Assembly: GCF_000576635.1 (NCBI RefSeq)
Contig: NZ_AVFL01000006.1
Span: 62,001 to 126,000 of the forward strand
Length of the DNA stretch: 64,000 nt
Source: Skermanella stibiiresistens SB22
GTDB lineage: Bacteria; Pseudomonadota; Alphaproteobacteria; Azospirillales; Azospirillaceae
Direction of reading: 5' to 3'
The translations under genes and the position numbers were made by a program. Under the pieces are notes generated by a model. It saw nothing but the letters and a program-made list of their open reading frames with translations. It was not told where the DNA came from and made no database searches. Positions 28,812-37,705 of this stretch are shown piece by piece. Within the stretch, counting starts at the first letter, position 1. Each line of letters starts with the position of its first letter.

Positions 28812-29810
28812 CTACCCGCCCAATGACAGGCGGTTCCGGCGGATCTTTGCGCCGACCTCGTCGATCCAGGCGACCAGGGCCAAGTTCAGCGTCTCGCTGA
28901 CGTGTTCCCGTGAGTCCTGGAGGACGGTGCGGACTTCCCGCTCGAAGCCTTGGCGGTTGACGACGACATCCAACTGGGCGAGCACCAGGTCCACGATGGT
29001 GAAGATGGACTTGGCGGCGATGACGACGAAAACCGGCCCGCCGATCAGGGCGACCGGGATTCCGTAGCTTCCCAGGAAGGCGACCACCGCCGAGGCGGAG
29101 ACGCTCAACGACGCGGTGGTCGTCATGATCGGCCGCGTCACGCGCGCGGCGACCGCGTCGAACTTGCGGCCCGCCTCGTAGGCCAGGGGTGGGATGATCG
29201 TCCGGGCGATAGGCGCTGGCGGGAGGCCGGCGCAAAGGTCGGGTTTGGCGTTCGGGTCGTTCTGCTGATTCAGCCCGGCGAGCGCTTCGCGGTTCAGTTC
29301 GAAGCACAGCTTGTCGATCCTGCGGTCGGTGACGCGCAGCACCGCCGCCGTCGCGGCCTCGAGATCGAGACGGGCGAGGTCGGGTTGCAGACGCGCGTCG
29401 TAAGCGTCGATCACGGCCGTCAGCAAACGGTTCTCCACCAGGGTCTGGACCTGAAGGAAATCTCCCGTCACCACCGACGAGATCCCGACCGCGATCGCCT
29501 TGGAGATCAGGATGTAGCTGGTCCACCAGTCGAACACCCAATCGACGTAGTGGTCCGCCCGGCCTTCCAATTCGGCGTGGACTGGCGCCGTCTCCAATTC
29601 CAAGTCACGGAGCGCCGCCGCTCGGATCGCGCCCAACGAGCGCGACAGCAGCAAGTCGATGTCTCCCAGCGAAGCCGTCCCTGGCGCGCCCCCGGTGCTG
29701 GCGGTCTCGGTGTTGGCGACCCCGGCGTTGGCTGGGTCGACGGCGCCAAGCAGGGCGGCCACGATCATCAAGCGCCGCGCCGCGCCCCCGAGGCGGTTCC
29801 TCATCCCCAT
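28812..29810 (-). CDS. Membrane protein of unknown function, last gene of the DUF4239 operon
   Basis: A 332-residue protein that I do not recognise. It has an N-terminal signal or anchor (RRLMIVAALLGAVDPANA), a hydrophobic segment around residues 95-120 (WTSYILISKAIAVGI), and a strong helical hairpin at about 230-275 (SVSASAVVAFLGSYGIPVAL and FVVIAAKSIFTIVDLVLAQL). The rest is helical and soluble with two cysteines. The ATG at 29810 overlaps the upstream gene; an in-frame ATG at 29804 gives an ATGA overlap and is an alternative start. It ends an eight-gene run of overlapping genes, so it probably belongs to the same complex. Confidence 0.75.
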   Translation of the reverse strand: MGMRNRLGGAARRLMIVAALLGAVDPANAGVANTETASTGGAPGTASLGDIDLLLSRSLGAIRAAALRDLELETAPVHAELEGRADHYVDWVFDWWTSYILISKAIAVGISSVVTGDFLQVQTLVENRLLTAVIDAYDARLQPDLARLDLEAATAAVLRVTDRRIDKLCFELNREALAGLNQQNDPNAKPDLCAGLPPAPIARTIIPPLAYEAGRKFDAVAARVTRPIMTTTASLSVSASAVVAFLGSYGIPVALIGGPVFVVIAAKSIFTIVDLVLAQLDVVVNRQGFEREVRTVLQDSREHVSETLNLALVAWIDEVGAKIRRNRLSLGG

Positions 29811-30562
29811 CTCAGGACATCCTCGATGGTGCGTGGAAAGATGCCCATTTCGCCCGACCAGGGATGGTTCATCAGGATCGCGAGATAGGCGATGGTGATG
29901 GCCGACAGGGACATCATCGTCGATAGCAACGCCTGCACGATCAGCGACGGGCCGATCACCAGCGACGCGAACACGATGGTCGTGACGGTCGCGAAGGCGA
30001 CGCCCAGCCACGCGTAGCCCATCAGGGGATCGGGGATGCCGCGGACCAGCCGCTTCGAACGAACCTCGACCAGTTCCCCGAGGCTTTGCCCGGTTCCGGG
30101 CGATATGGTCGGAGGGGCCGCCGCGAACGCCAGCAACAGGTCGTCGAAGGCGCCCTGGGTCGCCAGATCCGCCTTGCCCCTGGCGAGGGCCGGCGTCTCG
30201 CGTTCGACCACCATCCTGGCGTATCGTTCGACGGTCGCCGCAAGACCATCGGGGTCCGTCCGCAGGGCTGTCAGGTGCAGGCCGGTGAGCAGACGGCCTT
30301 CCTGGTCCAGCAGCGTGCGGAGGTCGTATTGCAGGATCGCGCCATGGACCAGCACGAAGACCAGCAGCCCGGAGAATATCTGACCCAGCACTTCCAGCTT
30401 CAGGCCGGTGAGTGTCGTGTCACGCTCATCCGGGCCGATCAGGAAGGTCGAGATCATCGTGCCGACCAAACCGCAGAGGGCGCTTCCCACGACCACCCAG
30501 GTTCCCCCGGCCGACAGGGGCTGTTCGGCGATCCATCGCGCCAGATCGGCGAAGATGTCCAT
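29801..30562 (-). CDS. Bestrophin-like (DUF4239-type) membrane protein 3
   Basis: A 253-residue protein with two N-terminal membrane helices (about 22-42 and 58-78), a cytoplasmic helical middle, and two C-terminal helices (about 185-235). The layout, the QYDLRTLLDQEGRLLTGLHL stretch after helix 2 and the NHPWSG motif near the end fit the bestrophin-like DUF4239 family, related to anion channels. It is the third such protein in a row. The four-base gap from the previous gene suggests coupled translation. Channel function is by family analogy only. Confidence 0.7.
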   Translation of the reverse strand: MDIFADLARWIAEQPLSAGGTWVVVGSALCGLVGTMISTFLIGPDERDTTLTGLKLEVLGQIFSGLLVFVLVHGAILQYDLRTLLDQEGRLLTGLHLTALRTDPDGLAATVERYARMVVERETPALARGKADLATQGAFDDLLLAFAAAPPTISPGTGQSLGELVEVRSKRLVRGIPDPLMGYAWLGVAFATVTTIVFASLVIGPSLIVQALLSTMMSLSAITIAYLAILMNHPWSGEMGIFPRTIEDVLRWG

Positions 30563-30566
30563 GATG

Positions 30567-31316
30567 TCAGAGCCCCGGCAAGGCGAGGAAGTGGACCGGG
30601 TCGAGCGCCGCCGTCCCGGTGAAAGGGTTTCCCATCAGCCAGCCCAGGTGAAGCATCTGCGCCGTCGTCATGGAAAGCATCACGGTGGTCACCGCGTGGA
30701 TGAACACCGATGTCGGTCCCAAGGCCCAGTTGAAGGCGATCGCGACCAAGGCCAGGGCGACGACCGCCGTCCACAGCATCTTGTCGAACGCGTTGCCGGC
30801 CGCGACATCGATCCGTTGATTGCGCGCCGCCACGGCGGATACCGCCAATTGGCTTCCCATTTCCGTCGCCACCCGCGACGAGGAGGCCACCGGCGCGCCG
30901 TGGAACGCGCGGAGCACCCTATCGAAGTGTTGGGCGGCGCTGGGACTCCGCGCGCCATGCGCCATCTCGCGCCACTCGTCGGCGGCGACCGCCTCGCCAT
31001 AGGCCTTCACGGCGGCCGAGATCGAGCCATCGCCGTCCATTCCGCTGGCGGTGGCGACCAGGACCAGCGCGCGGAGCGCCGAGGTCTCCTGCGCGATGGA
31101 CGCGGCCGCGCTATCCCGGGTGTCGTTGGCCTGAACCAGGACGAAAGCGGCGAAGCCCGCGAACACTTGGGCGAAGTACATGTACTTGAAGCCGCCGCCG
31201 GGATTGTTGCCGGCGAGTTCGGCGTCGGTCAGATAATAGCGGATGACGATCAGCCCCGACATCGCCCATACGACCGCGCCAGCCATCCACAGGATGAATT
31301 CGGTGCCCAGGGTCAT
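30567..31316 (-). CDS. Bestrophin-like (DUF4239-type) membrane protein 2
   Basis: A 249-residue protein with the same two-plus-two helix plan as its neighbours. Helices are near residues 7-27, 45-62, 180-200 and 205-228. The TSALRALVLVATA and YGEAVAADEWREM pieces in the cytoplasmic part and the ending GNPFTGTAALDPVHFLAL are the clearest DUF4239 signatures of the three. A much longer open frame reaches 32072, but it runs antisense-like through the upstream gene in another frame; the ATG at 31316 overlaps that gene's stop by four bases (ATGA) and is the start. Confidence 0.75.
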   Translation of the reverse strand: MTLGTEFILWMAGAVVWAMSGLIVIRYYLTDAELAGNNPGGGFKYMYFAQVFAGFAAFVLVQANDTRDSAAASIAQETSALRALVLVATASGMDGDGSISAAVKAYGEAVAADEWREMAHGARSPSAAQHFDRVLRAFHGAPVASSSRVATEMGSQLAVSAVAARNQRIDVAAGNAFDKMLWTAVVALALVAIAFNWALGPTSVFIHAVTTVMLSMTTAQMLHLGWLMGNPFTGTAALDPVHFLALPGL

Positions 31317-32104
31317 CGGATTCCCGCGTCGGCACCGGGTGGGAATACCGCCAAGCCGGTCAGGGAAGCCGGGATCGCGACCGTCGTGGTCGGGAGGACC
31401 ATCACCAGGGCCACCGTCGCGGCGATGGCTATCCCGGAGGCGTGCAGTCCATTGAACACGGCGTCGCTGATATGGGTGCTGGTGCGAATGGTGGCCCCCA
31501 GCAGCAGGGCCAATCCCAGCGGGGCGATCACGAGGCCCGGCGGCAGCGGCAGGGCGTATCTGTCGATCGCGGACAAACGCGCTTGGCGGGAGGCGTGCAG
31601 CAGCCGGGACAGCGTGTCCAGCGTGGATCGCGTCTGAGGACTGCCGACACCACGCTCCACGATATCCCGGCAGATCGCCACAACCAGATCGAGCGAGGCG
31701 GCCGCGGCACCGGAGGTCTTTCCATCGGTCTCGAACGTGACCACATCGGCGGCGTAGGCGCCGATCGCGCGGTCCAGCATGCCCGCCTCGTCGGCAGGCA
31801 GGCCCGATAGCGCGGACCGGACACCGCCGAGATAGGCGCTCTCCTCGCGGTAGGCGTGCTCCAGCGCGTTGCCGGCGATCCAGCCGAAGCTGAGCGTCGC
31901 GGCGATCATGCCGATGAACACCTGTTCCAACCAGCCGAAAGCGGCACCGCTCTGAGCCTCGGAGAAGAGAGGAGCCGGGTTGCCAAGGACTTGCCGCGCC
32001 ATCAGCACGATGCCACCCCAGACAACGAAGGCCGTCGCGCCGATCAGGGGAACCCCGGCGGCGAGCAGCCATGGCGTGAATTTCAAGCCGGCCTCACCGA
32101 CCAT
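31313..32104 (-). CDS. Bestrophin-like (DUF4239-type) membrane protein 1
   Basis: A 263-residue protein with helices near residues 12-35, 58-78, 190-210 and 218-240, and a helical cytoplasmic region between (AYREESAYLGGVRSALSGLP). It shares topology with the two following genes but little sequence, so the three are diverged paralogues or subunits of a heteromer. The start overlaps the upstream gene by 11 bp. The family link is weaker than for protein 2 and rests on topology and context. Confidence 0.6.
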   Translation of the reverse strand: MVGEAGLKFTPWLLAAGVPLIGATAFVVWGGIVLMARQVLGNPAPLFSEAQSGAAFGWLEQVFIGMIAATLSFGWIAGNALEHAYREESAYLGGVRSALSGLPADEAGMLDRAIGAYAADVVTFETDGKTSGAAAASLDLVVAICRDIVERGVGSPQTRSTLDTLSRLLHASRQARLSAIDRYALPLPPGLVIAPLGLALLLGATIRTSTHISDAVFNGLHASGIAIAATVALVMVLPTTTVAIPASLTGLAVFPPGADAGIR

Positions 32105-32666
32105 AGGCCAGCCTCGGACCCGGTGGAGCCGAGGCCGGTGGATCCTTTTTCTCCAGCCGCTCGGGACGCGGCGCCAGACGGAAGGTGGCGCTGGGTATGG
32201 GCGACAACGCGATATCCACTCCGACGGCCTCGAACCGGGGGTCTTCCGACGCTTCCAGCAGCGCGGTCACGACGCGTCTCGACAGGGTCGCCGTCAAGCT
32301 GTCGTCGGCGGCCGCCCACTCGTCCAGCCGTTGGCCGATCCAGGTTTGATCCTCCTCGGACAATTCGAGGACGCGTTCCAGGTGGACCTTCACCCGCGGT
32401 GGGATGCCGGCTTCGGTCTCCACCTCGGCGATCCGGTAGCCGCAATCGGCGATGAGGCTCCAGAAGGTTCCAGCCTCGGGGGACACCGAGTCCAGCGCCT
32501 CGGTCGGCGATGGCGGCAGCACCAGCTCGATGAACCGGTCGATCAGCTTGCCGAAGGGCGGCAACCCGGCACCATCGTCGGCGTGGGCGGGGCCGCTGGC
32601 GAAGGCGCAGCTCGCGGCGCAGGCGAACGCGGCGACCAGGGCACGGCGGCGGATCGGCGAGGACAT
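32094..32666 (-). CDS. Exported protein of unknown function
   Basis: A 190-residue protein with a signal peptide (ALVAAFACAASCAFASGPAHA). The mature part is soluble, acidic in the middle and proline-rich at the end, with one cysteine. I recognise no family. The ATG at 32666 overlaps the previous stop (TGATG), and the gene overlaps the first bestrophin-like gene, so it is part of the operon and presumably a periplasmic partner. Confidence 0.7.
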   Translation of the reverse strand: MSSPIRRRALVAAFACAASCAFASGPAHADDGAGLPPFGKLIDRFIELVLPPSPTEALDSVSPEAGTFWSLIADCGYRIAEVETEAGIPPRVKVHLERVLELSEEDQTWIGQRLDEWAAADDSLTATLSRRVVTALLEASEDPRFEAVGVDIALSPIPSATFRLAPRPERLEKKDPPASAPPGPRLAYGR

Positions 32667-33094
32667 CACGTGTCGGCCTTGATGCGGTTGTACCAGCGCT
32701 TGCTGCCCAGAGCCGATCTCTTGGCGGTCAACGCCATCTTGTCCATCAGCGACTTGACCCGCTTCTCGGCGCGTGCCTTATCCTTCGGGCGTCCGGTCAA
32801 CGCGGCGTAGGTCGTCACCGCCTCGTCGAAGCGCTTGCGGGGGACCTTGCCCTTCGGGGTGCTGTTCAAGAACGCCTGGACCAGTTCGACGGCCTTGCTT
32901 TCAAGCACGATACCCTGTTCCCGGGCGGCTTGACGGATCGCGCCGTGCGCCTCGTCGGGATCGAGATCGAGATCCACCACGGCGGTGCGCAACGCCTCAC
33001 GCTCGCGCTCGGCGGTCAGCAAGGCTCCGTCATCGGCGAAGAACGGCACCATGGACTTGAATTTTCGGCGTTGTTCGCTGGGTGAATCGGCCAT
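32666..33094 (-). CDS. Small soluble charged protein of unknown function
   Basis: A 142-residue, lysine- and arginine-rich, probably cytoplasmic protein without membrane segments. Its middle (DPDEAHGAIRQAAREQGI) and end (SLMDKMALTAKRSALGSKRW) are predicted helical. The start at 33094 follows AGGA at a good distance; an earlier frame start at 33127 is less likely. No family is recognised. It sits between a binding protein gene and the exported and bestrophin-like genes of the operon. Confidence 0.68.
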   Translation of the reverse strand: MADSPSEQRRKFKSMVPFFADDGALLTAEREREALRTAVVDLDLDPDEAHGAIRQAAREQGIVLESKAVELVQAFLNSTPKGKVPRKRFDEAVTTYAALTGRPKDKARAEKRVKSLMDKMALTAKRSALGSKRWYNRIKADT

Positions 33095-33167
33095 CGACGG
33101 GTCCTGTGATTTCCTGGGGCTGGTCAAGCCGGATGGTGGCGTGCCGGAACGGGGCGTGATGAAGGGT

Positions 33168-34133
33168 TCAAGGATCGTCGAACCAGCCGGGAACGAGCCC
33201 CTGGGCGGCTTGCCCGGCCTTGACGCGGACGTTGCCGATCAGGTCGGTGACATCTTCGACCGAGTGCCGCCAGATGCCGGACATCCGGTCCAGCAGCGAC
33301 CGCGGTTCGCCCGACAGGCGCTTCGCGGAGGCGGCGGTGGCGATCGCCTCGGATATACCGGGCGCCGCCGCGTCGGAGACCGCGATGCCGAGATCCGTGC
33401 ACAGGGCGGCGTCCGACAGTTCCGGATCACCGCCCTTGGCGTCCTCGACGGTCAGCCGCCGGCGCTGATAGCCAAGATCCACCGCGGCGGCGGACCGCCA
33501 CAGCGAGTCGTCGTTGACCGGGATGATCCGCGCCAGCCCATCGATCACGGCATTGGTGACGATGTCGCCGGGAACGATCTCCAGGCTCGACAGCAGCACC
33601 GCCGAGACCTGCTGGTTGAGCAACCGCGCCACCGCCCGCATGCCACCCCGCGTTTCGGTCCTGACCTGGGACAGGGCCGGGTGCGCGGCCGAAAGGACGG
33701 CCCAACTGCCGGCGGTGAGCGAGCCGGCGGCGCCGATGTCGATCGCCCCGCCCTCCGCCGTCGCCGAGGAAGCCAGCACCGCCGTGGCTCCATCCCGCCG
33801 ACCCAGGGGAACCAGCATCACGAAGCAGGCGCGCCTGAGCGGAAAGAACTCCAGGTCGGCGATCGCGGGTGAACGCCGCGCCGCCATCCGGAAGGTGTCG
33901 CCGTGCAACAGGGCCGCGGCCACCTCCCCGCGTTCCAGTGCCGCGAGCGGATCGGATCCCGCCACCGGCTTCTCCACGATCATCGACGTGCCGGGGGGCA
34001 GGACGCCGGGTACCGCGGCGGCGATCGCCTCCACGATGGAACCCGGCGGTCCCCCACCCAGCAGCGTGATGGACGCCGCGGCTGGAGTCGACCAAGTGGC
34101 CAGCACGGCGGCCGTCAACAAGCGGACAGACAT
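33168..34133 (-). CDS. TAXI-like periplasmic solute-binding protein
   Basis: A 321-residue exported protein. After the signal peptide (LTAAVLATWSTPAAAS) comes ITLLGGGPPGSIVEAIAAAV, like the first strand and loop of TAXI-type binding proteins, and RGEVAAALLHGD matches their ligand-switch region. The C-terminal 70 residues extend beyond the usual domain. No TRAP permease is encoded nearby, so it may sense or deliver a ligand to the membrane proteins of this operon. The start overlaps the TPR gene by one base (TGATG). Confidence 0.65.
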   Translation of the reverse strand: MSVRLLTAAVLATWSTPAAASITLLGGGPPGSIVEAIAAAVPGVLPPGTSMIVEKPVAGSDPLAALERGEVAAALLHGDTFRMAARRSPAIADLEFFPLRRACFVMLVPLGRRDGATAVLASSATAEGGAIDIGAAGSLTAGSWAVLSAAHPALSQVRTETRGGMRAVARLLNQQVSAVLLSSLEIVPGDIVTNAVIDGLARIIPVNDDSLWRSAAAVDLGYQRRRLTVEDAKGGDPELSDAALCTDLGIAVSDAAAPGISEAIATAASAKRLSGEPRSLLDRMSGIWRHSVEDVTDLIGNVRVKAGQAAQGLVPGWFDDP

Positions 34134-35188
34134 CAGGTCTGCCTCGGTTTCATCGCTTTCTCCAGATCGCCGCTGATCGACCGGTCCGTGGGAGCCAGCC
34201 TCAGGGCGTGGCGGAGAGCGGAGGAGGCTTCGTCGGTCCGGCCGGCCGCCATCAGCAGGCGACCCAGACGGGCGTGGAGGTTCGCGCTGTCTGGCGACAT
34301 CTCGGTCGCGATCGACAGCTCCGTGATGGCGTCGTCGCGCCTGCCCAGAGCCTCGTAGGACGTCGCCCGCTCTTCCCGGATCAGGACCGCGTTGGGCTCG
34401 ATCCGAGCGGCCACGGCCAACATGTCGAGCGCCTCGATGGGCCGCTCCAACCGATTGAGCGACTGGCCGATGTTGAGGTAGGGAAGCGAAAGGGTTGGAT
34501 CGATCTCGATCGCCCGACCGAAGATGTTGATCGCCTCCTCGTACTTCTTCTGCAGGAACAGGGTGCGGCCCCAGAGATTATAGATCAGCGGCTGCTCCGT
34601 GGCGGGCATCGCCGCGAAGCAATACTCGATCATCTCCAAGGTCTTGGCGAAGTCCGTGGATCCACCCTTCTGTTCGGTCGAGCGTACATACAAGGCGGCG
34701 ATGTACGGATCGACGGCCTTGACGGTTTCGAAGCCGGCCTGCCTCAGCAATGCCGGAACCTCGGCGCGCGTCCCCGTGAACTGGTTGGCGCGCACCTTGC
34801 CGGCCCGATCGGTGATCCGGATGCGCAGCATGACGTGGTCGTCATCGATATCGTACAGCTCGCCGGAAATCGTCATCTTGACGACGCCGACATACTTCCG
34901 GGCGGCGTTGACCAGCACCTGGATCTCGAAATACTCGCCGATCTCGGCGAGCGATTCATCCTTGTCCTCGTTACCGAGGTCGATGCTGCGAAGTCGGGAA
35001 CCGGCACCCATGCGGACCGCGCGGATCTCGTCGGTCAACTGTCGGGTCAGGACGCGCGGGCTATACCCCTGCTCCTGCGCCCATTTCGGCGCGGAGATCG
35101 GGTCGAACACGACACTGTCGTACCCGGTGTAAAGTCCAAGCCCGAAGATGGACATGATCGCGATTAGAGGAAACGTAATGAAGTCCAT
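34133..35188 (-). CDS. Membrane-anchored TPR protein
   Basis: A 351-residue protein. An N-terminal hydrophobic segment (FPLIAIMSIFGLGLYTGY) anchors it. Residues 35-165 form a domain of beta strands (YVGVVKMTISGELYDIDDDH) I do not recognise, and residues 185-345 hold about four tetratricopeptide repeats, for example YEEAINIFGRAIEIDPTLSL and AITELSIATEMSPDSANLHA. TPRs mediate protein assembly, so it may be the scaffold of the complex. The ATG at 35188 has AGGTGG upstream and is the first gene of the eight-gene operon. Confidence 0.85.
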   Translation of the reverse strand: MDFITFPLIAIMSIFGLGLYTGYDSVVFDPISAPKWAQEQGYSPRVLTRQLTDEIRAVRMGAGSRLRSIDLGNEDKDESLAEIGEYFEIQVLVNAARKYVGVVKMTISGELYDIDDDHVMLRIRITDRAGKVRANQFTGTRAEVPALLRQAGFETVKAVDPYIAALYVRSTEQKGGSTDFAKTLEMIEYCFAAMPATEQPLIYNLWGRTLFLQKKYEEAINIFGRAIEIDPTLSLPYLNIGQSLNRLERPIEALDMLAVAARIEPNAVLIREERATSYEALGRRDDAITELSIATEMSPDSANLHARLGRLLMAAGRTDEASSALRHALRLAPTDRSISGDLEKAMKPRQT

Positions 35189-35444
35189 GCTGCCACCTGA
35201 TCAGATCTGGTCTTGATCGACTTGGGAAAAGCGGATCACGTTCAGTGCGCGGTCGATTCGAGGTTAACCGCGAAGAAGTAAATATTTTGGTATATGCCGC
35301 GCCGATGATGGTCGTATGCCAGCGATCGGATACGGCATATCCCTCGAAGTGATCCACCGTCCAGGAACAGGGAGCCGCCGATAACGCGGTCCGTCACCCT
35401 CAAGGGTACTGGCGCGTCACTGACGGCGAAGCTGGTTCAGGCCA

Positions 35445-35900
35445 TCACGGCATCACGCGGTACGCCACGGCGGTCGACAGCTTGCCGGACTTGACCGGCG
35501 CAACCGTTTCTGGCGAGGTCAGCCAATCGGCGACCAGCGCGCCGACGAGTGAGCTGGATACCGCGTAGACCCGGCTGATGGCGACGGCCCCCTCGCTCGC
35601 CGACAGGGCGCCGGTCGCGGCGCCGGCGCTGCCGATCAGGGGAAGAGCCGATAGTCCGCCCGTCGCCAGATTGAAGGCGACGACGCCACCCAGCGCGCCC
35701 AAGCCGATCGCGAGGAGGCGGCCATCCGGCTTGGCCGCCTCGTGCGACGGCGTGTTGAGCCGGGGCAACGGAGAGGGAATGGGGCTCTCCAGCGATGGGC
35801 CCGCCGACGGTGGATTGACTGGGTCGATCGCTTGCGCCAGCGCCGGCTGGGCGAGGCTGACCGCGAGGATAAGGGCTGCGGTGAACGCGCGTGTTTTCAT
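35445..35900 (-). CDS. Small exported glycine/alanine-rich protein
   Basis: A 151-residue protein with a signal peptide (AALILAVSLAQPALAQA), a proline-rich linker (about 25-50), and a glycine-rich hydrophobic segment (LLAIGLGALGGVVAFNLATG) like a membrane hairpin or glycine-zipper. No family is recognised. The ATG at 35900 is chosen because the upstream 30 residues of the open frame are not signal-like. It lies 37 bp after the Mic60-like gene on the same strand, so the two are probably co-expressed. Confidence 0.68.
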   Translation of the reverse strand: MKTRAFTAALILAVSLAQPALAQAIDPVNPPSAGPSLESPIPSPLPRLNTPSHEAAKPDGRLLAIGLGALGGVVAFNLATGGLSALPLIGSAGAATGALSASEGAVAISRVYAVSSSLVGALVADWLTSPETVAPVKSGKLSTAVAYRVMP

Positions 35901-35937
35901 GTCATCGTTCCTTGGGCCGGTTGTGGAGGGGAGTTCA

Positions 35938-37371
35938 TCACTCGACCACGGGATCGAGCGTGAGGGAGAGGAGGGCCGCGGTGGCGTCATCGACCGCGAG
36001 ACGGGCGTTCGCCTCGATGAGCCAGCGCCGGGCGACGATGCTGGCGGGAGCTCCCATGCGGGAGATCAACTCGACGGCGCCCTTGAGGTCGCTTTCGGCG
36101 AGGCGTCGGGCGGCGGCTTCCAACGTTTGCTGTTCCGGCGAGGCCGTTTGAGGCGCTTCGGCCCCGGCGGCGGCCGCCACCGATTCCAGCCAGGACCCGA
36201 GACGATCGCCGATGCCTCGCTGGGTGGTGGCGGCGACGGCGGTGAGGATGCGCGGAGCCACCAAAGAACTGTAGCTCTCGCGCAATTCGCCGAAGGTGGC
36301 GACGCCCGTGCCCGCGCTTTGGCCGAGTACCGCCACCGTTTCCGCGAACGCGGGATTGCCGGCGCTGAGGCGCCGGATCACATCCATCTCCCGCTCGAAC
36401 GGGCGGGAGGTCTGGAGCTTGGCGCCAAGCTGCTGGACGGCCAGCGCCATCCGCGTCGTCCTGGCGCGCGCCGCGTCGGTGCGCCGCAGTTCCTCGAACG
36501 CCGTGGCGGTTTCGGACTGGACGGCCAGCGCGGCGGCGTCGAGCTTGCCCGTCAAAGCCGACAGATCGGCTTGGGCGGCCGCGAGTTGCGATCGGCTGGC
36601 CGCGAGATCGGCTTCCAGCGCCGAGACGCGCCTTTCATGATCGGCCGCCGCCGTGGCCAGGCTGGCCTGTAGGGCGGCGCCCCGTTCGTTGATCTGATCG
36701 AGCGAGGCGGTCGCGTTGAGACGGGCTTCGCCCGCGTCGAGTCGTGTCGCGAAGGCGTCGATCCGGGCGGTGATATCCCCAAGCCGGGTGCCGATCGCCG
36801 GTTCCGCGCGCTCAAGCCGCTCGATGCGCAGCGCCGCGACATTGACGTTGCCGCCGACCGCCTCGATGGCGTCGATCCTTCCCGCGACACCGTCGAGGCG
36901 ACGGTCCAACGCATCGGCGCGCGCCGCCAACTCCGCCACGCCACCGTCGCCGAGCAGGAAGGCGTAACGGGGAGGCACATCGACGTGGCGCTCTATCCAC
37001 GGCTTGATGGTGGGGCCACCCAAGGCGATCAGGGAGACGCAAAACGCCAAGCTGGAGATCGCCAGAGGAGCCTTGCCCGCGCGCCTCGGCGGAGGCGACC
37101 TACGTGGTCCGGCATCGTCCGCACCGGGGTGCCTTATGGGGAAATCCCACTCCGGAGTTGTGCCGCGTCCCGCCTCGCCGGTCTCCCGCGACGCGCCAAT
37201 CGAACTTCGTCCAAGCGACTCGGGAGCCGACCCGGTATCCGGTACGGCGGAATTGGCCACCATTGGTGACTCGGCGTGTCCGGCGGCTGCCCCGATCACA
37301 TCATCAGGTGGCGCGCCGACACGCGGCCGCTCAATGGTATCACCTGATATGTTTTGGCTCGAATTCGTCAT
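35938..37371 (-). CDS. Mic60/mitofilin-like inner-membrane protein
   Basis: A 477-residue protein. Residues 1-100 are polar, disordered and proline-rich. A single membrane helix lies near 103-122 (LAISSLAFCVSLIALGG), followed by a long periplasmic coiled coil (about 145-310). The C-terminal domain includes GVATFGELRESYSSLVAPRI and the region around LEAAARRLAESDLKGAVELI. This order is that of alphaproteobacterial Mic60, the ancestor of the mitochondrial cristae-shaping protein. It is not beside heme genes, where the usual copy lies, so it may be a second, specialised copy. The ATG at 37371 has GAGGA upstream. Confidence 0.72.
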   Translation of the reverse strand: MTNSSQNISGDTIERPRVGAPPDDVIGAAAGHAESPMVANSAVPDTGSAPESLGRSSIGASRETGEAGRGTTPEWDFPIRHPGADDAGPRRSPPPRRAGKAPLAISSLAFCVSLIALGGPTIKPWIERHVDVPPRYAFLLGDGGVAELAARADALDRRLDGVAGRIDAIEAVGGNVNVAALRIERLERAEPAIGTRLGDITARIDAFATRLDAGEARLNATASLDQINERGAALQASLATAAADHERRVSALEADLAASRSQLAAAQADLSALTGKLDAAALAVQSETATAFEELRRTDAARARTTRMALAVQQLGAKLQTSRPFEREMDVIRRLSAGNPAFAETVAVLGQSAGTGVATFGELRESYSSLVAPRILTAVAATTQRGIGDRLGSWLESVAAAAGAEAPQTASPEQQTLEAAARRLAESDLKGAVELISRMGAPASIVARRWLIEANARLAVDDATAALLSLTLDPVVE

Positions 37372-37705
37372 CAAATCCTCGGCTGGCGGCCAAAACGGCT
37401 CTGCGAAACCATCTGGAAGATACTATCTATAATTATTTTGAATTACACCATACGAATAAATCCTTTACCTTGGCGGGAAGATGGTCTCTGACGACGATAA
37501 AAATCGGCTCGACACACAGTGCGAAACTATCTGTCGGAGAAGGACATTGGAAAGTTCGCGAAGGGTTTCGCCACCTTTCAGGAACGGGGCATGTTCTGGA
37601 ATGAAGCTTTCGGCTCAAGGCCGCCTTACTCCGATAGGGGCCTGATCCGCACCGGTTTGACGATCGCCATGACTGCGAATCGACTTGAAACCCATGGAGA
37701 GAGCG
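37372..37705. promoter_or_regulatory. Divergent intergenic region between the Mic60-like and coiled-coil genes
   Basis: 334 bp with an AT-rich core (about 37425-37470) unlike the flanking genes, a likely place for two divergent promoters. I see no clear palindrome, and small frames here have no ribosome-binding sites. Confidence 0.5.

Noticed and set aside
30567-32072. A 501-residue frame covering two of the bestrophin-like genes
   Set aside because: Its first half is an alternative frame of the gene at 31313-32104 and is arginine-rich nonsense; the real start at 31316 overlaps the upstream stop.
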